NCBI GenBank assembly: GCA_900321945.1
Contig: ONXY01000118.1
Location: forward strand, 1-13,128
DNA: 13,128 bases
Direction: 5' to 3'
Source of the DNA: an uncultured Eubacteriales bacterium
Lineage (GTDB): Bacteria; Bacillota_A; Clostridia; Christensenellales; Aristaeellaceae
Part shown: piece by piece, positions 7,301 through 13,128 of the stretch
Numbering within the stretch: position 1 is the first letter of the stretch
Layout: every line of letters starts with the position of its first letter
The notes under the pieces: generated by a model
Seen by the model: only the letters and a program-made list of their open reading frames with translations
Told to the model about the DNA's origin: nothing
Database searches by the model: none
Program-made: the position numbers and the translations under genes

Positions 7301-7881
7301 TGCCTCCGTTTATGCGGGAGAAGACGGCGGCCGCTCCCTGGAAGGGAACCCTGACGCACAGAATGCTTTCCGTAATCGATCTGACGGAGCTGAGGGAAGG
7401 ACGGCCGCCCGATCAGGTGCTTGAAAAGGAAAAGGAAAGAATGCTCCGGAATAATCTGTTTACCCCGGAGGAGATGCGGCTTATTCCGGACGGTCAGATC
7501 CTTTCCTTCCTGCGTTCTCCCATGGGACAGCGCGCGGTTCACGCCAAGGAAATCCACAGGGAATGGAATTTCAACCTTCGGATCCGCCGCGGCGGGGAGA
7601 TGATTCTGCAGGGGGTTATCGACTGCGCCTTTCTGGAAGAGGACGGCTGGGTCGTGCTGGATTACAAGACGGACAGGGTGGAGGATCCCGAAAAGTTTAC
7701 GGAGGAGTACCTGCCGCAGCTTATGTGGTATAAAAGGGCGGTTGAGGAGCTGACGGGACGGCGCGTAAAGGAAGCCGCGCTGTATTCTCTGACGCTGAAC
7801 CGCGTTTTCCCGGTTTTCCGGGCGGACGGGGAGACGGCCGGACGCGTCCCTGAAGAAGAAAAGAAACGTCCGGATTTATGA
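4381..7881 (+). CDS. addA: ATP-dependent helicase/nuclease AddA
   Basis: UvrD-type helicase and nuclease subunit of AddAB, which resects double-strand ends to a Chi-like site for RecA loading. At 1166 aa it is close to the usual length (about 1200-1240). Visible superfamily 1 motifs: I, AAAGSGKT ending at T30; Ia, TFTNAAASEM; II, DECQD at 374-378; III, GDVKQSIYRFR at 401-411; IV, NFRSR at 441-445; V, MTIHKSKGLQF at 738-748; VI, LYVAMTRAQERL at 813-824. The C-terminal RecB-type nuclease is intact: H993, D1081, and D1094-Y-K1096-T-D1098. GGGAGG (4367-4372) sits 8 nt before the ATG. No addB is adjacent, although the two are usually paired. Oddities: a parS-like palindrome in codons for ELFHVKL (5105-5120), and an AT-rich DnaA-box cluster encoding residues 867-919, a stretch just after motif VI that appears poorly constrained. 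Confidence 0.96.
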   Translation: MTEWTDAQRRAIESDARELVCSAAAGSGKTAVLVERIIRFLKNGAEPDSFLVITFTNAAASEMREKIRNRLIREKSSPVLRWALDRIDLMQISTIHSFCQQLVRGQFQFLGLDPMFTICDASRRAVLFHESFLEACGQLETEGSASFALLKSRFEGKNVEKMVSDLDPFLMSLPEPMKWLKNAVSMIPDRMIPGHPWFETARRMAADCFRLAETPLRAMEKMFEDGDAVDAYRSVWEKDRELFHVKLSGLLNGTPDTSRTVFPKLNTPRGLNPRESDWKDRYQTLRNDFKKQIGRADGLISPEPERQPEEWKNIRESLSALAEVTEKTEEIFREKKKGSALADFQDLEQYAVELLSDPDIREETRSVWRHVFVDECQDVSAVQNRLIDLLRSDENHLFMVGDVKQSIYRFRLADPLQFLDRIRDFSESGREGKECVRLQSNFRSRPEILETTNLVFRAVMREASAEMDYTSQDELIPGRKTDGRIPVRADILSVGDGEKNSLERTADHLAREIRILLKTPFSEKKRNYQYRDCVILMPAVSTDGPLLTELLEKRGIPVFFDGSGDYYQRREIRVVRNLLEWIDNPLQDLPLISVLTNAPFFFTEETLARIRLNHPDRAAPFHEAFDSACGENTDLGEACRRVREQRRKWQEQSDSMRLCDFIWLLLQETGIYWALSAEKGGEVRQAGLRMLAEEASRGERSGVLTLRQFLRRMRDRQTSGDQQSATMLGDQDDLVRIMTIHKSKGLQFPVVFCCGMDQKMLRSDEGSFRFHAKLGLCVDFKDPEHRISRPTPAAELFLWRKLREELAEKIRMLYVAMTRAQERLFLITCREINPLWSMPEGDGRVLSADTYTDLWMPALMQHHREILSTGCSQRSMPYEITVFEGNTQESVENRNDIHNLDKWLETLLSAPVVDELWKEKTEEPAPSLVKRSVTSLIRSARLQLEEDDREEDPETKRIPEALARRLTEDTLQELPPFMREKTAAAPWKGTLTHRMLSVIDLTELREGRPPDQVLEKEKERMLRNNLFTPEEMRLIPDGQILSFLRSPMGQRAVHAKEIHREWNFNLRIRRGGEMILQGVIDCAFLEEDGWVVLDYKTDRVEDPEKFTEEYLPQLMWYKRAVEELTGRRVKEAALYSLTLNRVFPVFRADGETAGRVPEEEKKRPDL
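5105..5120. promoter_or_regulatory. Second parS site, inside addA
   Basis: TGTTTCACGTGAAACT matches the parS consensus at 15 of 16 positions, and the inner 14 bp (5106-5119) are a perfect palindrome. It lies within the addA coding sequence, 773 bp from the site at 4332-4347. parS sites inside genes are common in Bacillota (the B. subtilis site in spo0J is an example), so function is plausible; the single outermost mismatch is the only weakness. Confidence 0.82.
6979..7135. promoter_or_regulatory. DnaA-box cluster embedded in addA coding sequence
   Basis: Six box-like 9-mers occur in 157 bp: TTATCCACA (6979-6987, +, perfect), TTGTTCACA (6990-6998, +), TTTTCCACA (7050-7058, -), ATATCCACA (7067-7075, +), TCATCCACA (7116-7124, -) and CTTTCCACA (7127-7135, -), each written on its own strand. 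A seventh core match, GCATCCACA (-), lies at 6941-6949. The outer pairs are each spaced 11 bp, about one helical turn, and point toward each other. Positions 6971-7080 are 40% GC (44/110), against 63% in the 60 bp at 6901-6960 and at 7141-7200. This supports a DnaA-binding locus within a gene; whether it starts replication, titrates DnaA or regulates transcription is not visible. Confidence 0.65.
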
Positions 7882-7949
7882 GAAAGGGCGCCTGAAGCGG
7901 AAGAACGGGTCAATCCCGGGCGGAAGGCTGGAAGAATAACGAAAAAACT

Positions 7950-8099
7950 TTATCCACAGGCTGAAAAGGCTTAAAAATCAACACGTTTCAAAAAAAGAAA
8001 GCCGGAAGTCCTTGATTTTCAAGGCTTCCGGCTTTTTCACACGGGCTGTGGAAAAGATGTTCAATCCTGTGGATTGTTTGGGGATAACTCTGTGGAATC
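7950..8099. promoter_or_regulatory. DnaA-box-like sites around the addA/hydrolase convergent gap
   Basis: A perfect TTATCCACA (7950-7958, +) stands before the terminator hairpin. After it come TTTTCCACA (8047-8055, -), CAATCCACA (8068-8076, -), TTATCCCCA (8079-8087, -) and a weak GATTCCACA (8091-8099, -), each written on its own strand. The first two are good boxes; the rest have one to three mismatches. The last three lie in the 3' end of the hydrolase gene. Arrangement and spacing (21, 11 and 12 bp) resemble a DnaA-binding array. Confidence 0.55.
7990..8037. terminator. Bidirectional intrinsic terminator between addA and the hydrolase gene
   Basis: GCCGGAAG plus CCTTG (8001-8014, with T8009 bulged) pairs with CAAGG plus CTTCCGGC (8020-8032) around a 5-nt ATTTT loop, giving a 13-bp stem. 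It is followed by TTTTT (8033-8037) for + strand transcripts from addA. It is preceded by an A-rich run that reads as a U-tract for - strand transcripts coming from the hydrolase gene. Its position between two convergent genes fits this role. Confidence 0.88.
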
Positions 8100-8981
8100 C
8101 GGATGATCCGTATCATCAGAGCCTTCCGCCAGCTGGGAAAGAGGCAGATCGGATTCCACGAAGGGATTGTCTCCGGTCATGCCGTCCAGCGCCTCTCCTT
8201 CCTCTCCGGAGGCGCCCGGTTCCTCCTTCGGGAAGGAAATATTCATATACCCGTTTTCGTCAAAGGTGAGCAGAATGCTGTCCCGGATGCCGGGCATGGC
8301 CAGAACTTCCGTCGTGCGGCAGCTGGCGACCCTCGCGTATTCCGTAATGATTTCCGTCCGGTGAAAATAGTGCATGGGAATCAGGAGCCGCGGTTTGACG
8401 GCCAGGATGAAATAATTCGCGCCGGCCTCAAACATGTTTCCCTGCCGCGGATCGACGGGAAAGAAGGCCACGTCGACGGACTCCTTTTCCAGCGGCCGGA
8501 CAGCGGCCTGAAATTCCTTTTCCGCCTCCTCGATTTCCTGCCGGGAGGATTCCTCGCGCCAGTGCCAGAAGTTCAGATCTCCCGCGTGGAAAATATGAAT
8601 CCCCTTCCAGTTCAGAAGAAAGGAAACGCCGAGATCCGTGGAATCGAAGGCGGTCACGGTTACGCCTTCCTCCAGGTTCACGGTGTCGCCCGGAGCCATG
8701 CGCTTTCCCCGGGTGCCCACGGGCATATCGGAAGAAACGAAATAGGACACGGGAGCGTAGTCCTTCCAGGTAAAAACGATGGGATCCAGATGATCCACAT
8801 GTTCGTGGGAAATAAAGACATAAACCGCGCGGAAAGGCTTCAGATCGCCCGGAAGAAGCTGCAGACGATCGTGCAGTTCCTTCTTTTCCCCGCGCCAGTA
8901 ATCGAATACAAAAAGCACGTCCTCCGCCTGGACGGAAAAACCGCTGTGATAGAAATGTGTAATCCTGATCTGCTGATCCAC
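8061..8981 (-). CDS. Metallo-beta-lactamase-fold hydrolase with acidic C-terminal tail
   Basis: A probable soluble metal-dependent hydrolase of the MBL superfamily; the substrate is not evident. The 306-aa product carries the HxHxDH metal motif as H59-E-H61-V-D63-H64. Further likely metal ligands are D135 in FHAGDLNFWHW and H204 in IPMHYFH. The overall plan (ITHFYHSGFSV start, VDPRQG near 176-181) resembles UlaG/UPF0173-like MBL proteins rather than true beta-lactamases. Residues about 252-306 form a Glu/Asp/Ser/Pro-rich tail with no motif I recognise, probably disordered. The start is GTG at 8981, with GGAGGT (8993-8998) 11 nt upstream, a slightly long spacing; no better in-frame ATG exists nearby. 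It is a single-gene unit on the - strand, convergent with addA. The tail codons contain DnaA-box-like sequences. Confidence 0.85.
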   Translation of the reverse strand: MDQQIRITHFYHSGFSVQAEDVLFVFDYWRGEKKELHDRLQLLPGDLKPFRAVYVFISHEHVDHLDPIVFTWKDYAPVSYFVSSDMPVGTRGKRMAPGDTVNLEEGVTVTAFDSTDLGVSFLLNWKGIHIFHAGDLNFWHWREESSRQEIEEAEKEFQAAVRPLEKESVDVAFFPVDPRQGNMFEAGANYFILAVKPRLLIPMHYFHRTEIITEYARVASCRTTEVLAMPGIRDSILLTFDENGYMNISFPKEEPGASGEEGEALDGMTGDNPFVESDLPLSQLAEGSDDTDHPDSTELSPNNPQD

Positions 8982-9005
8982 CGTCGAATCGCACCTCCGT
9001 CAGAA

Positions 9006-9030
9006 GGAACCCCCGGACGCGGGGGAATCC
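9006..9030 (-). promoter_or_regulatory. Hairpin in the 5' leader of the hydrolase gene
   Basis: CCCCCG (9010-9015) and CGGGGG (9020-9025) pair across a 4-nt loop, with outer GGA/TCC pairing extending it. It ends only 7 nt before the GGAGGT ribosome binding site on the - strand, so it could influence translation. It has no U-tract and is unlikely to terminate. The role is speculative. Confidence 0.3.
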
Positions 9031-9066
9031 ATGACAAACCCCGGAAACTTCCGAACCGAAAGCCGG

Positions 9067-9117
9067 TCAAAATCTATTCAAAAGCCACCCGAAGCGAAGG
9101 CGGCGAACCTTCTCCAT
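9067..9117 (-). CDS. Possible 16-codon leader ORF
   Basis: A short frame encoding MEKVRRLRFGWLLNRF, rich in Arg, begins about where the transcript from the predicted promoter (9125-9153) should start, so it would be leaderless. It precedes the leader hairpin and the hydrolase gene by 85 nt. No ribosome binding site is possible and no homologue is recognised. Chance occurrence is quite likely. Confidence 0.15.
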   Translation of the reverse strand: MEKVRRLRFGWLLNRF

Positions 9118-9124
9118 GAGAGAT

Positions 9125-9153
9125 ACTTTAGCATATAGTCCCACTTTTGTCAA
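9125..9153 (-). promoter_or_regulatory. Sigma-A-type promoter for the hydrolase gene
   Basis: On the - strand, a perfect -35 TTGACA (9148-9153) is followed after 17 bp by TAAAGT (9125-9130), which matches 4 of 6 positions of the -10 consensus. Transcription would start near 9117-9118, giving a leader of about 136 nt before the GTG at 8981. The region lies in a locally AT-rich stretch between the pyr operon terminator and the hydrolase gene. Confidence 0.65.
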
Positions 9154-9189
9154 ATTATACCCACAAAAACGCCACTTAAATGCCTGAAA

Positions 9190-9231
9190 AAGAGAAAAAG
9201 AAAGAAAAAAACGGCGGGATAAACCCACCGT
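9190..9231 (-). terminator. Intrinsic terminator of the pyr operon
   Basis: On the - strand, ACGGTGGG and CCCGCCGT form an 8-bp stem (one G-U pair) around a TTTAT loop (9211-9231). A long T-rich tract follows (9190-9210, broken by a few C). It is 41 nt past the pyrI stop, so it ends the pyr transcript before the hydrolase promoter. Confidence 0.9.
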
Positions 9232-9272
9232 ATTGACATAATCCGGGAAACCATCCGAATCCGGAACCGGAA

Positions 9273-9695
9273 TCAAAGCTCGGAGGCACGGGTTTCGCAC
9301 CAGACGCAGCGATACTCCTTTCCGGGCCTGTCCGTCAGACGGAAGAGCTGGGGCAGTTCCTGCTCCGTGGAGGAAATGCAGCGGGGATTTTTACACCGGA
9401 TCACGTTCTTCAGCTGTTCCGGCAGGATCATCTGCTTCTTTTCACGCAGTTCCCCGTCCCGGATGAAATTAACGGTCGCTCCGGGATCCACGTACCCGAT
9501 GACGTCGAAATTCAGGGGCAGATTTCCGTCGATTTTGATAATGTCCTTCCTTCCCATCCTCCGGGAGGTCACGTTCATCATGATGGCTACCGGTACGTCT
9601 GCCTGATCCAGGCCGAGCAGCCGGTACAGCTTCATGCCGTATCCGGCGGCGATATGATCGATCACCGTTCCGTTCTGAATGGAATCAACCGTCAT
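9273..9695 (-). CDS. pyrI: Aspartate carbamoyltransferase regulatory chain
   Basis: Binds nucleotide effectors and links catalytic trimers of aspartate carbamoyltransferase, giving feedback control of the first committed pyrimidine step. The 140-aa product has the family's N-terminal [12 protein letters not shown] allosteric domain and a C-terminal zinc domain with C101-x4-C106 and C130-x2-C133, the four Cys that hold zinc and contact PyrB. Length is slightly shorter than E. coli PyrI (153) but normal for clostridial forms. The ATG overlaps the pyrB stop by 4 nt, with AGGAGGG upstream inside pyrB, so the two chains are translationally coupled, matching their complex. It is the last gene of the operon; the terminator lies 41 nt downstream. 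Confidence 0.96.
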   Translation of the reverse strand: MTVDSIQNGTVIDHIAAGYGMKLYRLLGLDQADVPVAIMMNVTSRRMGRKDIIKIDGNLPLNFDVIGYVDPGATVNFIRDGELREKKQMILPEQLKNVIRCKNPRCISSTEQELPQLFRLTDRPGKEYRCVWCETRASEL

Positions 9696-10612
9696 GCTCT
9701 TCCCTCCTTCAGCAGCATCAGGATCAGCGCTTCCCGCATGAATTTCCCGTTAAGAACCTGCTCGAAATAGCAGGCTCTCGGATCGTCGTCCACCGCGACG
9801 GAAATTTCGTTCACCCGCGGAAGCGGATGCATGACGCAGAGGTCTTCCCGGGCCTTTTTCAGCTTTTCGGGCGTCAGGATATAGCTGTCCTTCAGACGGA
9901 GATAATCCTCCTCGTTGAAAAAACGTTCCCGCTGAACCCGGGTCATGTAGAGAATGTCCAGATCCCCGATCACGCTTTCCAGAGAAGTGACCTGCGTATA
10001 GGGGATGCCCTTCTTTTTCAGCGCTTCGCTTTTGACGTAGCTGGGAACCTTCAGCTCCTCCGGGCTGATCAGCACGAAGCGCATCCCGTCGTAGCGGCTG
10101 AGGGCGTTCAGGAGCGAATGCACGGTACGTCCGAATTTCAGATCCCCGCAGAGACCGACCGTCAGGCCGGAGAAAGAGCCCTTCTTTCTCCGGATTGTAA
10201 GCAGGTCCGCCAGGGTCTGCGTCGGATGGGCGTGTCCGCCGTCCCCCGCGTTGATGACGGGGACGGATGCGTTCAGCGCGGCTACCCGCGCCGCGCCTTC
10301 CTTGGGGTGGCGCATGGCGATGATATCCGCGTAGCAGGAAACCGTTTTGGCCGTATCCGCCACGCTTTCCCCCTTGGCGGCGGAACTGACGTCGGCGCCG
10401 GCGACGGTGAGAACGCTGCCGCCCAGCTCGTACATGGCGGCCTCAAAGCTCAGGCGCGTACGGGTGCTGGGCTCGAAGAAAAGAGTGGCCAGCTTTTTGC
10501 GGCGGCACGCGTCCGCGTAATCGTCCGGACGGGCGATGATATCCTCGGCCCGGTCCATCAGGGCGTCCAGCTCCTCCAGGGAAAGATCCGGGATATCGAT
10601 GACGCTTCTCAT
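9692..10612 (-). CDS. pyrB: Aspartate carbamoyltransferase catalytic chain
   Basis: Condenses carbamoyl phosphate with aspartate to N-carbamoyl-aspartate. The 306-aa product is full length. The carbamoyl phosphate site [13 protein letters not shown] is at 45-57, the mobile loop with S77 and K80 (SSAAKGES) follows, then HPTQT at 129-133, TRVQ at 224-227 and HPLPR at 262-266, all active-site signatures of the family. Presence of pyrI directly after it indicates a regulated holoenzyme of the E. coli type rather than the unregulated trimer of B. subtilis. The ATG overlaps the pyrE stop (ATGA, 10609-10612) and has AAGGAGGAG upstream. Confidence 0.97.
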   Translation of the reverse strand: MRSVIDIPDLSLEELDALMDRAEDIIARPDDYADACRRKKLATLFFEPSTRTRLSFEAAMYELGGSVLTVAGADVSSAAKGESVADTAKTVSCYADIIAMRHPKEGAARVAALNASVPVINAGDGGHAHPTQTLADLLTIRRKKGSFSGLTVGLCGDLKFGRTVHSLLNALSRYDGMRFVLISPEELKVPSYVKSEALKKKGIPYTQVTSLESVIGDLDILYMTRVQRERFFNEEDYLRLKDSYILTPEKLKKAREDLCVMHPLPRVNEISVAVDDDPRACYFEQVLNGKFMREALILMLLKEGRA

Positions 10613-11268
10613 GCCTCTCCTCCTTTCCGCATCCAGGAGGAATCGGAGGGATTGTCCCGGAAAGCGGTAAGCTGCCTTACCTGTTCCGGCCGGATGTATC
10701 CCGTGGCGGCCGCCTCCTCCGCGACCGTGTCGAAATCGGTCAGGCTGACGTTCCGGACGCCGGCTTCGGCGAGACGCTCAACGCCTTTCTTCATCCCGTA
10801 GGTGAAGATGCTGGCGATTCCGAGCACCTCGGCCCCCGCTTCCCGGAGAATGCGGACCACCTCCAGCACGCTGCCGCCGGTGGAGATCAGATCTTCGACC
10901 ACGACCACCTTCTGCCCTTTCTCCAGCCGTCCCTCGATCTGGTTCTGCCTTCCGTGGTCCTTCGCGCCGGAGCGCACGTATCCCATGGGAAGCCCCAGCA
11001 GATGGCCGGTGATGGCGGCGTGCGGGATGCCGGCGGTGGAGGTTCCCATCAGAACCTCCGCGTCCGGGTATTCCGCGCGGATCACCTCCGCGAGGGCCTG
11101 TTCCACGTCCGTCCGGACCTCCGGATCCGTCAGCGTCAGCCGGTTGTCGCAGTAGACGGGGCTGAGAATGCCGCTGGCCCAGGTAAAGGGCTCCTCCGGC
11201 CGCAGAAAGACGGCCCGGATCTTCAGAAGATCCCGGGCGATTTTACGGTGAATGGCTTCCATGTCCAT
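10609..11268 (-). CDS. pyrE: Orotate phosphoribosyltransferase
   Basis: Joins orotate and PRPP to form orotidine monophosphate. The 219-aa product shows the PRPP-binding loop [13 protein letters not shown] at 121-133 and the flexible catalytic loop [15 protein letters not shown] at 99-113. The N-terminal substrate region with [16 protein letters not shown] also fits. The open frame continues upstream to 11397, but ATG 11268 is chosen because GGAGG lies 8 nt before it and the protein then begins at the family's usual point; a second ATG two codons later (11262) is possible. A 49-nt gap separates it from pyrF, the only sizeable gap within the operon, and no terminator or promoter is evident there. 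Confidence 0.95.
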   Translation of the reverse strand: MDMEAIHRKIARDLLKIRAVFLRPEEPFTWASGILSPVYCDNRLTLTDPEVRTDVEQALAEVIRAEYPDAEVLMGTSTAGIPHAAITGHLLGLPMGYVRSGAKDHGRQNQIEGRLEKGQKVVVVEDLISTGGSVLEVVRILREAGAEVLGIASIFTYGMKKGVERLAEAGVRNVSLTDFDTVAEEAAATGYIRPEQVRQLTAFRDNPSDSSWMRKGGEA

Positions 11269-11317
11269 GTTCTTTTCCTCCCCTTCCGAAATCGGACAAT
11301 CCGTAAACCGAGGGACT

Positions 11318-12019
11318 TCAGCCCGCGAAATCCCGGAGGCAGCGCTCCCAGGCCTCCACGGGATCCGCCGCGCCGGTAACCGGGCGCCCCACAACAATGT
11401 AGTCGCTGCCGGCCGCCCGGGCGGCGGCCGGAGTCATGACCCGTTTCTGATCATCCCCGGACGCTCCCTCCGCGAAGCGGACTCCGGGCGTGACGGTGAG
11501 GAAATCCGCTCCGCAGACGGCGTGCACGCCCGCGGCTTCCAGCGGGGAGCAGACCACGCCGTCCAGCCCGGCCCTGCGCGCGTTTTCCGCGTAATGCAGC
11601 ACGACTTGCTCCATCGGCTTTTCAATCCACAGGTCCCGTTCCAGGGCGGCCTGATCCGTGCTGGTCAGCTGGGTCACAGCGATCAGGAGAGGCCGGCTGC
11701 CGTCGGGCCGGGTCAGACCCTCCAGAGCCGCCTCCATCATGGGAACCGTTCCGGCGGCGTGCAGGTTGGTGATATCCACATCCAGATCCCGCAGAACCGC
11801 CATGGTTTTCCGGACGGTGTTCGGAATATCGTGCAGCTTCAGATCCAGGAAGACGGAATGCCCTCTTTTCTTGATTTCCCGGACGATGCCGGGCCCCTCG
11901 GAGTAGAACAGCTCCATGCCGATCTTGACGAAGGGCTTCCGGCCGGTAAACAGGTCCAGAAAAGCGAGGGTCCGCTCCGCGGAGGCGAAGTCGCAGGCGA
12001 TGATGACGTCCCTGCCCAC
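11318..12019 (-). CDS. pyrF: Orotidine 5'-phosphate decarboxylase
   Basis: Decarboxylates OMP to UMP, the last step of the pathway. The 233-aa product is the short subfamily I form. D10 and K32 in the substrate site precede the catalytic [11 protein letters not shown], with D59, K61 and D64. The phosphate-binding GRPVTGA is at 211-217. The frame is open far upstream into pyrD, but the start is GTG at 12019 (giving [11 protein letters not shown]), with AAAGGAG at 12029-12035 nine nt before it; no suitable ATG exists. The gap to the pyrD stop is 5 nt, so it is tightly coupled to pyrD. Confidence 0.95.
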   Translation of the reverse strand: MGRDVIIACDFASAERTLAFLDLFTGRKPFVKIGMELFYSEGPGIVREIKKRGHSVFLDLKLHDIPNTVRKTMAVLRDLDVDITNLHAAGTVPMMEAALEGLTRPDGSRPLLIAVTQLTSTDQAALERDLWIEKPMEQVVLHYAENARRAGLDGVVCSPLEAAGVHAVCGADFLTVTPGVRFAEGASGDDQKRVMTPAAARAAGSDYIVVGRPVTGAADPVEAWERCLRDFAG

Positions 12020-12024
12020 AGTGA

Positions 12025-12930
12025 TCAGCTCCTTTCGAGTTCCTTCAGATTCTTTATCCCGAAGCGGTCCATGGCCGCGGGAAGTCCGTCGATGATTTTC
12101 AGGCAGGCCAGCGGATCCCGCAGATTCGCGGCTCCGACCTCCACCGCGGCCGCGCCGGCCATCATCATTTCCAGCACGTCCTCCGCGGAGGAAACGCCTC
12201 CCATGCCGACCACGGGAATTTTTACGGCGCGGCAGACCTGCCAGACCATGCGCAGGGCCACGGGGAAGACACAGGGCCCGCTCACGCCTCCCATCGTATT
12301 GGCCAGAACGGGCTTCCGGGTGCGGAGATTGATCCGCATGCCCTGCAGGGTGTTGATCAGGCTGATTCCGTCGGCGCCGGCGTCCTCGCAGGCCCGGGCC
12401 ATTTCCGCGATGTCCGTCACGTTGGGGCTCAGCTTCATGATAACCGGTTTCGCCGCGACGCGCTTTACGGCCCGGACGACTTCGGCCGCGGACTTCGGAT
12501 CCGTCCCGAAGGACATGCCCCCTCCGTGAACGTTCGGGCAGGAGATGTTGACCTCCAGCCAGCCGACCTGCGGTTCCCGGTCCAGCAGGGCGCAGGTTTC
12601 CGCGTATTCCGGGACGCTGAAGCCGCTGACGTTGGCCATCACCGGCTTGCTGAAGACCTTCCTCAGCCGGGGAAGCTCCTCCCGGATCACCTGCTCCACG
12701 CCCGGATTCTGGAGACCCACGGCGTTGATCATTCCCGCCGGGCACTCCGCGATGCGGGGAGCGGGATTCCCGAAACGGGGCTGACGGGTGGTTCCCTTGA
12801 AGGAAAAAGTTCCCAGCCGGTTGATGTCATAGATCTCCGCGAACTCATATCCGTAGCCGAAGGTGCCGCTGGCGGGAATGACGGGATTGTCAAGCCCGAT
12901 TCCGCAGAGGCTTACGCTCAGGCGTCCCAT
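12025..12930 (-). CDS. pyrD: Dihydroorotate dehydrogenase, class 1B catalytic subunit
   Basis: Oxidises dihydroorotate to orotate on FMN, passing electrons to the PyrK subunit and on to NAD. The 301-aa product has the family start NPVIPASGTFGYG, FKGTT (44-48), and NISCPNV (128-134) with the conserved Cys131, followed by GGGMSFGTDP. The late GGVSGP and MGGVSSAEDVLE blocks bind FMN phosphate. The ATG at 12930 has AAAGGAGGAG six nt upstream; the longer open frame to 13005 overlaps pyrK and is not coding. It overlaps the pyrK stop by 13 nt. The adjacent PyrK marks it as NAD-linked class 1B. Confidence 0.96.
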   Translation of the reverse strand: MGRLSVSLCGIGLDNPVIPASGTFGYGYEFAEIYDINRLGTFSFKGTTRQPRFGNPAPRIAECPAGMINAVGLQNPGVEQVIREELPRLRKVFSKPVMANVSGFSVPEYAETCALLDREPQVGWLEVNISCPNVHGGGMSFGTDPKSAAEVVRAVKRVAAKPVIMKLSPNVTDIAEMARACEDAGADGISLINTLQGMRINLRTRKPVLANTMGGVSGPCVFPVALRMVWQVCRAVKIPVVGMGGVSSAEDVLEMMMAGAAAVEVGAANLRDPLACLKIIDGLPAAMDRFGIKNLKELERS

Positions 12931-13128
12931 GGCAGCTCCTCCTTTCTCAGAACGGGGCCTTCCCGGCAGATCCGTTTGAACCCGGTTTTCGTCCGCACGC
13001 TGCATCCCATGCAGGCGCCGAAGCCGCAGCCCATCCGCTCCTCAAGGCTGAATTCCCCGTCGGATTCCGCGGTCCGGTATACCGCCCGCAGCATGGGCAT
13101 GGGCCCGCAGGCGTAGAAATAGCTGCAG
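12918..13128 (-). CDS. pyrK: Dihydroorotate dehydrogenase electron-transfer subunit PyrK (C-terminal part only)
   Basis: FAD and [2Fe-2S] subunit that accepts electrons from PyrD. Only the last 69 residues are visible; the N-terminal part lies beyond the right edge. The visible segment runs from YACGPMPMLRAV (end of the nucleotide-binding fold) to the cluster-binding region CGFGACMGC, with a fourth Cys in RICREGP. This gives C-x4-C-x2-C-x10-C, the PyrK/ferredoxin-reductase-like pattern. The stop at 12918 lies inside pyrD, an overlap of 13 nt. The operon promoter and any PyrR-type attenuator must lie further right, outside the window. Confidence 0.93.
   Translation of the reverse strand, partial: CSYFYACGPMPMLRAVYRTAESDGEFSLEERMGCGFGACMGCSVRTKTGFKRICREGPVLRKEELPWDA

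Noticed and set aside
7901..7925. CCCGGG-centred sequence as a Noc-type site
   Set aside because: Only the central CCCGGG matches; the flanking bases do not follow the palindromic consensus.
8103..9119. 338-aa + strand frame across the hydrolase gene and its leader
   Set aside because: It opposes a gene with a clear HxHxDH motif, promoter and ribosome binding site, and its translation has no recognisable domain.
9155..9165. TTATACCCACA near the hydrolase promoter as a DnaA box
   Set aside because: It needs two inserted bases relative to the 9-mer consensus, so it is not a box.
11770..11780. Isolated DnaA-box-like ATATCCACA in pyrF, and CAATCCACA near 11624
   Set aside because: Single degenerate matches with no neighbours, no AT-rich dip and ordinary codon context; consistent with chance.
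11252..12529. 425-aa + strand frame opposite pyrF and pyrD
   Set aside because: Both pyr genes are intact and coupled; the + frame is low-complexity and motif-free.
12020..12745. N-terminal extension of pyrF reaching into pyrD
   Set aside because: The open frame is accidental: the PyrF fold begins at [10 protein letters not shown] and a good ribosome binding site precedes GTG 12019, while the extension overlaps the well-supported pyrD.
1..13128. Search for CRISPR arrays, tRNA or rRNA genes, insertion sequences and phage genes
   Set aside because: No regularly spaced repeats, no cloverleaf-like sequence and no transposase or integrase motif was recognised in any frame.

Overview
The window looks like the replication-origin neighbourhood of a Bacillota (Firmicutes) chromosome, most likely a clostridial lineage with moderately high GC. 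The taxonomic hints are AddA-type rather than RecBCD recombination, a PyrD/PyrK class 1B dihydroorotate dehydrogenase together with PyrI, strong AGGAGG-type ribosome binding sites, ATGA-coupled genes and canonical ParB parS sites. The genus cannot be told from the sequence.

Layout, left to right. (1) Positions 2-1632, + strand: the 3' part of rimO, overlapping pgsA by 4 nt. (2) 1633-1969: a 337-bp intergenic region with DnaA-box-like sites, a long inverted repeat and a 19-bp A/T-only run. This is a candidate oriC unit, although no dnaA is present. (3) 1970-4321, + strand: dnaN then recF, with a strong GC hairpin between them. (4) 4332-4347: a perfect parS palindrome in the recF-addA gap. (5) 4381-7881, + strand: addA, which carries a near-perfect second parS (5105-5120) and a DnaA-box cluster (6979-7135) inside its coding sequence. 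(6) 7882-8060: a convergent intergenic region with a bidirectional terminator, flanked by further DnaA-box-like sites that run into the next gene. (7) 8061-8981, - strand: a metallo-beta-lactamase-fold hydrolase with an acidic tail, a recognisable promoter and a long leader. (8) 9273-13128, - strand: a pyrimidine operon reading pyrK (partial), pyrD, pyrF, pyrE, pyrB, pyrI, closed by a strong intrinsic terminator at about 9190-9231.

How it works together. dnaN (sliding clamp), recF (gap repair and clamp/RecA loading) and addA (double-strand-end resection) form a replication and repair block. The parS sites point to ParB-based origin segregation. DnaA-box-like sites occur in three clusters: before dnaN, inside addA, and after addA. 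All three perfect TTATCCACA 9-mers found fall in these clusters. The one inside addA coincides with a drop to 40% GC (44/110) between flanking stretches of about 63% GC. The pyr genes encode five of the six UMP-pathway steps' components seen in such operons (ATCase catalytic and regulatory chains, DHOD with its electron-transfer subunit, OPRTase, OMP decarboxylase); carbamoyl-phosphate synthase and dihydroorotase are not in the window. The most noteworthy signal is the dispersed origin architecture: DnaA boxes and parS embedded in and around addA, with dnaN separated from dnaA.
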